This document shows positions 29,560 through 38,692 of a DNA stretch of 64,000 nt, one piece after another (the stretch's first letter is position 1; each line of letters opens with the position of its first letter). Below the pieces are notes generated by a model. It had not been told where the DNA came from. It did no database searches and worked only from the letters and a program-made list of their open reading frames with translations. The DNA lies in contig QAOA01002176.1 in assembly GCA_003255065.1 (NCBI GenBank), positions 236,105 through 300,104 on the forward strand, given 5' to 3'. Made by a program: the position numbers and the translations under genes. This DNA comes from Cercis canadensis (taxonomy: Eukaryota > Streptophyta > Magnoliopsida > Fabales > Fabaceae).

Positions 29560-29970
29560 CATAAGATTTTAAAGAATTTGATTGCCAACAGACTAACAAT
29601 GCCGAAAAGTCTCAACTTGATATTTATTTGGCAGAGCCAAGAATCACAATCAAAGAAATTTTTGATGTTTTGACTTATTGGAGAGACCGAAGTAATAGAT
29701 TTAGTGATCTTACAATGATGACTTGTGATATATATTAAGCATTCCAATAACTACCGTAGTATCGGAATCCGCTTTTAGTATTGGCTCTCGTGTTTAGAAG
29801 TTTCATGTTTGACGAAACATTGCAAGCTCTCCTATGCACACGTAATTGGCTACTTGGTTTTGTAGGTGATGATGATGATGATGATTCAATTGACATTGAG
29901 GATATATGTCTTTCTAGAGAGGAGTCAAATGTTAATATTGAGGGCAATGATGAGGAAGAAGAAGATTAGG
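29560..29970 (+). pseudogene. hAT transposase, C-terminal dimerisation domain, broken
   Basis: The plus strand reads SQLDIYLAEPRI (29610), FDVLTYWRDRSNRFSDLTMM (about 29660), then SIPITTVVSESAFSIGSRV, and in another frame QALLCTRNWLLGF (about 29820). An acidic tail follows (runs of Asp, IDIEDICLSREE, ending EEEED before a TAG). This is the order of the hAT C-terminal domain of BED-finger plant transposases. A TAG follows GSRV, and a frameshift lies between that point and the CTRNW block, so the product is dead. Only the C-terminal part is present. Confidence 0.82.
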
Positions 29971-30159
29971 GGATTTCATAATTTGAATAGTTTTTTAAAC
30001 TTGTTATTTGGTTGTTATTTTGTTGGTTTGATACTTTGATTTGGCTACTTGGTTTTGTTGCTTTGAATGTTATTTATGCTTCATTGTTTGATTGTTGGTT
30101 TGAGCTATAATCATTTAAACTTGGTTATTGGTTTGATTATTATTTATTCTTCAAAATTA

Positions 30160-30362
30160 TGGGAGATGCTAATGGCTCTAGAATATTTGAGAACATTTTG
30201 AAAATGTTGATGTAGAATATGGGAATGGATTACTAAGAGCTTGTGCAAAATGTAAGACTCGTGAGAAAATTTATCATATACATCCGACAAAGTGTGGAAC
30301 AAGTTATTTATGGCGTCATTTGCACAAATGCCCATCTCGAAATGCAAGAGTTTTGAGACACT
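30160..30362 (+). pseudogene. hAT transposase, BED zinc-finger fragment
   Basis: The plus strand reads CAKCKTREKIYHIHPTKCGT, then SYLWRHLHKCPSR. The two Cys and the later His/Cys pair are spaced as in a BED finger, with the usual TSYLWRHL block. This is the N-terminal domain of the same transposase class as the C-terminal piece just upstream, so the order of the two parts is reversed relative to a normal gene. It is followed by a stop at 30361. Confidence 0.75.
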
Positions 30363-30589
30363 AGTAATTTATTAGATTCATTTTAGTCAAGAAACTAGTA
30401 ACTTGATTGTTGTGCTAAATACTTTTTAATTAGTATATGGTTAATGATACATTAGCAGTTTATTATTATAAGTTTATTTGAGTTTGTATTTTGATTAAGT
30501 ATGTTAATATTTGATGTTTCATAATTAATATATTCTCATATTCTCTAAAAAATAAGCGTGGCAAAAAAATATTAAAAAATAGATTTTGG

Positions 30590-30713
30590 CCCGTAGCTCG
30601 AAGTGGGCTGGGCTGGGATTTTGCTGGCTCGATTAAAACTAGGCCACTTTGGCTTGGCCTGGCCCGTTATGGCCCTGCCCTAATGGGCTGGGCTGGCCCG
30701 TTAGACAGCTCTA
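30590..30713. mobile_element. Right end of a hAT element
   Basis: The sequence is dense in GGCTGGGCTGG/GGCCTGGCCCG words and ends CCCGTTAGACAGCTCTA. On the opposite strand this starts TAGAGCTGTCTAACGGG, the terminal inverted repeat typical of plant hAT elements with GGGC-rich subterminal repeats. I did not find a matching left end upstream. Confidence 0.68.
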
Positions 30714-31138
30714 AGTCCAAGTCTATGCATTATTCTTATTTAGCAAATAATTAAATTAAAAAAAAGAAGAAGAAAAAACTAACTAAAAGAAAAGATGGTC
30801 TTGGGCGACAAGTCAAAGGAGGACAAAGTGGGAAAGTAAAAAAAAAAAAAAGAGAAATATCTAGGAGAGAATGATCTAGACAGAGATGAGAGGTTTTTTG
30901 TGTGTGAAAGAAAAGAAAAGAGAGCATAAAGAGAGGTAGAGAGAAAAAGGCTATGAAAGAAGAGAGAAAGGGAGCTTGAAACAGAGAAAAGGAACTCGAA
31001 AATAAAGAAGAAAGGGGTCAGTGAGAGGCTTGCTCATACCTTCTTCTATTGGACCCATTGCTTAGTAATTGGATAAGGTTTTCCCTTTCTCCCTTTCCAT
31101 CTATCTTCTCTGATTATCAATTTTATTTGTTGATTGAC

Positions 31139-31487
31139 TGATTGAAGGGCACTTTGACCTAATTATTAGAGTTTTACAAGTTTTTTACACAACTATCATA
31201 GTTTGAAACATATTTACCCCAATATTGTAGTTTTGAAAAAATAAAAAATAAAAAAATAAAAAAAACTTTTTCAAACATTGCAAGTCCCACCACCCACCAG
31301 ACAAGTCGTGGGCTCGGTGGCGTGTCCCAACAGAACACACCCTGGGCCACGCAGCGTGGCTAGCAATTTTTTTTTTATTTTTGATTTTTTGAAAACTACA
31401 ATATTGGGGTAAATTTGTTTCAAACTATGATAGTTGTGTAAAAAACTTGTAAAACTCTAATAACTAGGTCAAAATGCCTAATTGAAG
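31139..31487. mobile_element. MULE-type MITE with long terminal inverted repeats
   Basis: The element (31148-31478, 331 bp) has inverted ends of about 95 bp that match at nearly every base. Left end: GGCACTTTGACCTAATTATT and onward; right end, reverse strand: GGCATTTTGACCTAGTTATT and onward. A short CG-richer centre includes GGCCACGCAGCGTGGC. Flanks are TGATTGAAG (31139-31147) and TAATTGAAG (31479-31487), a 9 bp target-site duplication with one mismatch, the length made by Mutator-like transposases. No coding capacity. Confidence 0.85.
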
Positions 31488-32865
31488 TGGCAAAAGTAGA
31501 TAATGGAATGTTTTTTTAGCTTAACTTTCGTTTTGATATTGTTAAAATGTTGGTGAGCTGAGTTTATGTGGGTCATTTCACTTAATCTGATTTACTTGCA
31601 ATGAGTTTTGTTGGTTCATGGGAATTGCTAGTCAAATAAATGGGAGTCTTATCTCTTGAAGGGTGTTCATGTTGTTTGATATCATAATTTTTCCTCTTTA
31701 ATGATCTTCTAGTCCCTAAAGTTTTGGTGAGGATTAGTACTTCTTTTTTTTTTTGTTCTTTTGCTTTAAAATCCGTCTACCATCCTTGTTGCTAGTACTG
31801 TGGGCTCCTATTATGTTTTCATTTGGGTTGATAGAATGATTATCATACATCATGCTACTTTTGGTAGTTCATTCGATAAATTGCTTCTTTTACTCATGGC
31901 TGTGGAATTTGTGATAATTTATTTACTTACTTGTTGGAATGTAGTCATGTGAGGAGGGTTGGGTTCTCTCACACTTTGTAGGTTAATGTGCTAAATTAGG
32001 TTTCTCTACTTGTTGAGATCTTGTTATTTGTTTGGGAAGAGAGATGAGTGCTTGTTTAAAATGGTTATGTGTTTAGACAATATATAACAGGCCTAGAGAA
32101 GGGAGGAGCAAGAGATTGAGGTCTGTTTGTTCATATTTTTTTAAAAGACTTGATTCAACATTCTGAATGTATGGTAAGCTTGCAGGCACTAGGCACATAA
32201 CTTGAATTTGTTGACACATTGCTACATTTTGACTTGAACTGATCTTATCCGATGGCACTATGTAGTCACATCTTCCTTAGGCATGTGGTTGAGTCTAAAT
32301 GGATATATCACTTTCATGATTTATGTGGGAAAACTTGCACAGTATTTTAACGTAAGTGTTCACTATTTTTTACCCAAAAGGTGGCTGTGTTTTGAAAATT
32401 TAGGTGCTTTCTGTTCAACCATGAAAGCGGTGTTTGATAGTAGGCCTTTTTCCTTTCTCTTGTTCCAAGTAATTTTGGTCTGGTTTAAGAGATCTGCTAT
32501 TTATTTCATTTTGCAAAATGAAAATATACTCTCTTTTTCCTAGATTCGCTGATGCAAGACTACTTTGGCAGCAATCAATGTTCTTCTTATAACTGGAGCT
32601 ACAGAGCTCGGAATTTAACACTATTTATCTTGATAGAACCGTAAGACATATATTTTTCATGTGTGAAATTTTCAGATTTTTTTCATGTCTCCCCTACTCC
32701 TAGTTCTGATTTAAACGTGGCTGTTTATTTCCATCTTGTTGCTGGTGTCATGTCTCTGGCAGTGTGTCATCTTTTGTTTCTAGTTTGAGCTATAAAGCTC
32801 CATTGTCCATGATTCTCATCTTGTTAAAACCGTAAGACGCGTTTCTTCGATGTGTAAAATTTTTG

Positions 32866-32903
<38 letters not shown>

Positions 32904-33184
32904 GACATTGGTGAGGCCATGTTGTATGTAAGCGGATCCCCTTTCCCAAGCTGGAAGATGTGAGACCAATCTGAGTCCCGAAGCGAAGATGCAATTTTTT
33001 TTCTTTTTTCATTTGAATGTAATTTAAATCCCCTCCCCATTAGACAAGGAAAAGTGTTGTAATATTTGTAAATTCATGCATTGCACTCATTTAAGAGAGA
33101 GAGATATATATATATATAGTGTCGTTTAGTATCCGGAAGCTTCACTTATCATGGGAAGATAGATCGAGTCTGATTCATTTATGA
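31488..33184. other. Unassigned region, possible non-coding transcript
   Basis: GA-rich sequence before the MITE (30760-31020) resembles a plant 5' leader, and T-rich stretches follow, but no coding exon is recognisable. Two diverged copies of one module occur, at about 32598-32690 and 32785-32885. Each has GGAGCTAC/TGAGCTAT, AGAGCTC/AAAGCTCC, CTTGATAGAACCGTAAGAC/CTTGTTAAAACCGTAAGAC and ATGTGTGAAATTTT/ATGTGTAAAATTTT. A T-run of about 35 bases is at 32866-32900. Function unknown. Confidence 0.35.
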
Positions 33185-33447
33185 AATATCTGACCTAGGT
33201 GAATGTAGTGTCACCCTGGAGGACGCTTTATGCGAGAAAGAGGTGGAATGATTTAGGTCTTAATAAATAAATCATGCATTACATATTTAGATCATTTGTT
33301 TTATTCTTGTAAGATNAATATCTGACCTAGGTGAATGTAGTGTCACCCTGGAGGACGCTTTATACGAGAAATGGGTGGAATGATTTAGGTCTTAATAAAT
33401 AAATCATGCATTACATATTTAGATCATTTGTTTTATTCTTGTAAGAT
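33185..33447. repeat. Assembly duplication around N33316
   Basis: Positions 33185-33315 and 33317-33447 are both 131 bp with about three mismatches, all near TATGCGAGAAAGAGG versus TATACGAGAAATGGG. The N sits between them, as in the other five cases. Confidence 0.88.
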
Positions 33448-33719
33448 ATTCCTGTAACACTTTTATTATTTTTGGGATAAATAAAATACACATTTTTTGC
33501 CATATTATGCTCACACATTTGATTTCGGGTAACCGTCATTCAGATGGGTGTTGTGGGGTGTCTAACACTTTCTCTTCACACAAACTGACTCCCGGACCAT
33601 CTTTGATTCGCAGACCCTTTTTTTAATTTCAAAAGGGATTTTCCAATTGTTCCTTATTTTCTTAATACAATTGATAGAGACCCCAAGTTTTTCTTCAAAA
33701 ACTAAATCTTTTTAAAAAT

Positions 33720-35650
33720 CTGTCATTCACGTAGTAGCGACATTCATGTAAGTTATGACACTTGGCATTCACTTTGTATCTCCCTCATATACTCATCAAA
33801 TTTTAGAGACTCAAATTGGGAAGTAATTGTAACCACATGGTAGAAGCCATCTCAATCATTCATCATCGATAGAGGATTATACTAACATGACAATAATATT
33901 AATGCCAAATTTTAAATGTTTCGTGCAACGTGCTTACCCAAAAACCATGTCTATTTAGGTTTGACTTCTCCCTCAACGATACCTTATACAAGTGGCAAAG
34001 GTTAACGATTATCATATTGCATTGCGACAATCAACAGTGTGCCACAATATTTCTCGTATACGAATGTCTCATCTATATGAATAATTGATTTGTAGCAAGG
34101 TAGAGCATCTACACATACCTTGAAGGTCCAAAAGACACACTTAAACATCTTAGTCCCCTTTTCTTCGTGACTCCTAATTCAGTAATCATCAAGACACCAT
34201 TCCACCAAAATTCCAGGTGTGAAGACTTTCATTGCAGTCATCCCTCTAGGCAATTGATTGTAACTATCTTTTCAACTACCAAACACTTTTGCAATTGCCT
34301 TCTGGTTTGTGTGTCATGCTTTCTTATAAGATATTTGGTAGAAAAAAAGTTATTTCTTATCCTTTCTTGTATAAGTTTTATGGAAATATCTAACTTATCA
34401 CAAACCATCCCATAAATTGCGAGCACAATCACATTATCATCAAATTTATTGTGATCTTACATTAGAGTGGGAGATGTACAAGTATGGGCACCGTTGTACT
34501 TCCTGATCTCCTATAATTTGATATTCGTCCTCAAGAAAGCTCTAAGTCTCCAATTGCACCCATTACCATGATTCTAACAAATAAGGTTCCACAACTTCTA
34601 GTCTGACTCTTTCACTATAAATGTCTAATGCATGTGCAGCAAGTATTGTTTAACAACAAGTTGTAATGCGTTTTTTGTTGGAAATTTTTGGCCAATATAC
34701 AAATTTTCACCTCTTTGCCACTCTTCGCTTGCTACTCCTCTGACATCATCAGTTATTGCGTCCTAGTTAACGTATGAATAATAACCTAAGGAAATACTAT
34801 ATTGCAGTAGTTATGCATTTTGCGACGTGCTACAACCAGTTCCATTACCAAGGGTAACATCAATATTCGGATCCAATAAATGCTCACCGTCTTCATCACT
34901 ACTCTCCTCTTCTCCTTCTTCATTCCAATCTCCATCATCATTACTTGTATCAATCAATGGATCAAAAGGAGAGTTACCATGATTCATAACTCGATCCTCA
35001 TGACCACAACGACTCGGTTCAATTTCAATTTCTTCTATACTGCCCACTTGCCTCACATCAAAACTCAACCACAGATCACTATAATCATAGACATAAACAT
35101 GTAGTGACATCAACCTTTGATTAGAACTAGGATACGAAGGATGGAAGGCAGAAGTGGTAACATATGGTTAATAACAACCCTCAAATCCTAAACCCACTTG
35201 ACTGTTTAAAGGGAATGAATGAAGAATTGAACTTGGGTCAGCTCTATCACGTTCCTCATACCCGATACCCCTTCCATCTTCCTCTACATTATCAATGTCA
35301 ACATAAATCTCCATTGCACCAAGATTGCAATGTTGTGTATAATTTCTAACATGCATGTTACATCGTCATCTCCTTGCAGTTTAACTCCCTCATGAAATAA
35401 TGGTTGACTAGCTGATATGGTAAATCTGTAAATGATCTTTCCGACCACTTGATTGGGATGTAGACTCAATTTCCAATGTATCATCTCTTTAAGAGAAGAT
35501 AGTTTACAACTATGCTTCAAGTTTAAAAATGTGGGGTTCAAATCATCACACATGATGCCTTGCTGCCCCTTGTATATCCGGTCATTGTAATGCACTAATA
35601 TAATCATCTTTATCCTAAATTTTAAATCACACATACCACATTTCATGAAC
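33720..35650 (-). pseudogene. Decayed Mutator-like (MULE) transposase
   Basis: Read on the minus strand, the piece 35646-35284 carries the N-terminal region before the transposase (HYNDRIYKGQQGIMCDDLNP). 35113-34811 is an acidic linker (GDWNEEGEEESSDEDGEHLL). 34432-34238 covers the segment before the core. The core is at about 34160-33960: KCVFWTFKVCVDALPCYKS, then IIHIDETFVYEKYCGTLLI, then PLPLV and GIVEGE. This is the MULE DDE signature with the first catalytic Asp (HIDxT). KFDEYMREIQSE near 33780 fits the following helical region. Several in-frame stops (for instance after QYDNR and PLPLV) and frameshifts make it a pseudogene. No SWIM or CCHC finger was seen beyond 33720, so it is truncated. 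Confidence 0.82.
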
Positions 35651-37267
35651 CTTAAATATATAAATACGATACTATATCAACTAAAATTACAAATTTATTT
35701 ATAACATGAACCTAATTTAATACTTAAATCATTTTAAACTATATCTCATAACAAAATTAAATTAACACACCTTAAAAACCACCAACATATGAGTTCTTTG
35801 ATCAGTTGTAACATTTCCTTTGATTCAAGTCTAATGTTATTTATCTATATCATGTATTTACACTACATTTGTACAAAATTTAATTTTATTTAAGGTCACA
35901 TGCAAGCACATAAGTAAAAGACATACATTTCACCAAAACACAAAAGTAAAACACATATATATGGGGAAATCGGTAACTCCCTTATTTTTTATGTGGAAGA
36001 TGTAGGTTGTTCTCATTTTTTGATGGACAGCATAGTCATTTTTTTTTCAAAAATAAAAAAACTCAGAATTGATGGGTATTGTATTAACTCTCAAAAACAA
36101 AATATTACTTTTAATTAAAAATACCCAATGAGTGGAATTTTTTTTTTGTTTTTGAGAATTCATGATGATAAAGAGATGCAAATCTTACAAACTACTCAAA
36201 TTCTTCATTATTAACCACACCTAGTGGGGGTAACTTTGTTTGTCAGTTTTTGGAGCTTTTCTTTTCTTCCTTCTGATGATGAAAATCTCAAATGCTTATC
36301 GAATTGATTATTTGTGGACCCTTATTCTTTTTACTCATATAGAGACTCAACACTCAAAAGTTTTGATATATTAAAAAACTCATATAAATTTAAATCATAT
36401 AAAGTGAATTCATTTTAAGTTTAAGCGAATCTAGTTTTAAATCTATATAAAAGGAATTGCTGAAGAATTATGAGATGTATAGCGGTAAGAATAGCATTAC
36501 TCATAGTGATATGTGAATTTTTATCAATTGCCATGGAGATTGCTCCATCCATGGAAGATGGAAAGTCTATTAACCTTCAGGTATCCCACCTACACCAACG
36601 AAGAATCTGACCCGTTCAAACCAACTGACATACTACATGGTAGATTATTAATCAATCAACTCTCTCCTGTCCTAAAGGCGAAATTATGGGTATTTAAAAT
36701 TAGTTTAATCCTCTGCTGTATTCATCTTATGCTGGAGCTTCAATGGTGGGGAATTTTCATATAAAGCAAAGTGTAAATCTATTATAATTTCAGAAAACAG
36801 AGTGAAGAAGTGAGAATCAGACACACAGAAAGTTAGCCAGAGCAGCCACAACAAATTGATGATTTTCCCTGTCACAACTCACTAGTCAACAATAACGTCA
36901 TACCGGCAGCAAATAAGAGAATGACACCCTCATGAAAATGAATAATTGAAAAAGAAATTTAGATTATGAAACAGAATTTATTATTATTGAATTTTTTACC
37001 CTCAATTTCAGTATTTAATTTACAATTTGCAGTGAAGTTACTTTTTCAAAAAAATTTGTTTACCAATGCAATGGCTTTACGGAAATTGTTGTGCTATGGT
37101 GCTATTTGCTATTTACTTAAAATGATGATAAAGAGTGTAGTAGTCTAAAAACTATTTAAGTCCCAACCCCACCCAAGTTTTTAGCATTTAATTCATCAAC
37201 CACTACTATTTTGTTTGTTCATTATGTGGCAATATGCATGGCCTACAGACTTAATTCCATAGCAATG
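35651..37267. other. Intergenic AT-rich DNA, no gene seen
   Basis: Short open frames on both strands lack family resemblance. Long A and T runs are frequent. The stretch separates the MULE relic from the Pack-MULE. Confidence 0.4.
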
Positions 37268-38131
37268 GAATGAAGCGGATTTGGATCTAGTCTTATTAGG
37301 AGTAACCTGACAATGTCATGTTAGCCTAACCTAAACCGTTCATTTTTATGAAACATTAATTAATGGTAGAAGTAGTATCACATCATCTATTTCTAAACTC
37401 ATTGTTTAACACATCCTTTTCTGTCTCGTGAACCCCTCCAACCCCTTCAATGATTCTGACTCTCCGGTGGACTCAATTTCTTCACAAAGCCAATCAGTTC
37501 GCCAATCACTTCCCATTTCTAATCCTGCGCATCCCGTTATTGGGAACCCATTTACAGGAAACATATATTGACCTTACCATGGAAACTACTCCCTTTTGGC
37601 TGCTAATGTTGGCATCACCACGAAGGACCTGTATGATAAGATTGAGTTTTTGAATGTGGGTGGTGGCAGGTGCAAGCAAGGTTGGCAGGTAACTTATAAA
37701 GTGATTGTGGTGCCCCATACACATAATGATCCTAGTTAAAACACTGTCCCAGGTGAAATGTGGGTGGTACCGGAATTGTGCTGGAATTGCTTTGGGTGGT
37801 GCCGGAGTTGCTGTGAATTCGTGTGACTAGTGGGATTCTGAGAAATTGAAGGATTTTGTGGTGCTCCATTCGCATAATGGTCCTAGGTGAGACACTGTCC
37901 AAGGTGAAAACTAGGTGGTGCCTGAGTTGCTGAGTTCATGTAACTTCACCGTGAATGAACATTAGCAGAAGAGAAAAGCAATAGAATTTACGAAATTGAG
38001 TTTAGTAATGGACGACGTGGTATTGCTTGTACCATTGATCAATGTTTAATAACAATTGATGGTTCAAATTAGGCTAACATGACATTCTCATATTACCCCC
38101 TAGCATGACTGGATCCAAATCCTAATGAAGC
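37268..38131. mobile_element. Pack-MULE carrying a host-gene fragment
   Basis: The element is 37277-38122 (846 bp). Its ends are inverted repeats of about 65 bp. The left begins GGATTTGGATCTAGTC and includes AATGTCATGTTAGCCTAA. The right, on the reverse strand, begins GGATTTGGATCCAGTC and includes the same AATGTCATGTTAGCCTAA. Flanking sites GAATGAAGC (37268-37276) and TAATGAAGC (38123-38131) form a 9 bp target-site duplication with one mismatch, typical of Mutator-like elements. No transposase is encoded. The interior carries a piece of an alpha-mannosidase II gene. The element lies about 560 bp beyond the stop codon of the DUF3067 gene. Confidence 0.83.
37450..37925 (+). pseudogene. Captured Golgi alpha-mannosidase II fragment
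   Basis: The plus strand reads [20 protein letters not shown] (about 37606-37665), KQGWQVTYK, and [11 protein letters not shown] (about 37698-37730). This matches the start of the luminal catalytic domain of plant Golgi alpha-mannosidase II (GH38), where PHSHNDPGW carries zinc-binding His and Asp. A second, partly duplicated module follows about 152 bp later (WDSEKLKDFVVLHSHNGP, near 37834-37886). Stops (TAA after NDPS, TGA after NGPR) and an upstream TGA near 37567 show that it is not a working gene. Residues before VGITTK may derive from the cytosolic and stem region, but I cannot confirm this. It lies wholly inside the Pack-MULE. Confidence 0.75.
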
Positions 38132-38692
38132 TATATCAGATCTTTCCAGAAATGCTCTATTCAAGCACAATTACAGAGCCTGCTGGCGAGTTTAATCCTT
38201 TCATGAAGCATGCATGGGTAACCACACAGAACATAAAATCAATTTAAGAAATGATTATTGCACACTTCTAATAATCACACTGGTTTACACTCGTTGAGTT
38301 GGCAAAATTCAAGCAACATGACAAACAATTTACATATGCTCAATTAAGTTCAAATTGTGTCAACTATGCAAGTATAAACTCAACTAATATGTAAGTAGCA
38401 TTATTCCAATCATTTCTATCTATTCTAAAATTAAGAGTTTATTCAAATTTAATTTGGATGATTTTCTTTACATTGGCACATTTTGCATATCTTTGTTGCC
38501 TTGCCCTGATGCCAACAGAAACGTGATCAGATCAGAAAACAAATTCTGGAAATTTTGTTAAGATCCTTGAGTGACTAAATAAATTCCAAACCTCTGAAGT
38601 TCATGGCAGTCTGGGGATGGAGTCCTTGATCCTTCATCATTATCAGGAATGCAGGGACCAACTTATAAAGAAATTCAACTCATCCATGCAAT

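Noticed and set aside
33480-33620. A further LTR fragment (GGGTAACCGTC, GGTGTCTAACAC and GACTCCCGGACC words as in some gypsy LTRs).
   Set aside because: Only resemblance to remembered LTR wording; no ends, primer site, partner LTR or target-site duplication could be shown.
34880-35349. Plus-strand open frames at 34880-35104 and 35164-35349.
   Set aside because: They are antisense to the acidic linker and N-terminal part of the MULE transposase on the minus strand.
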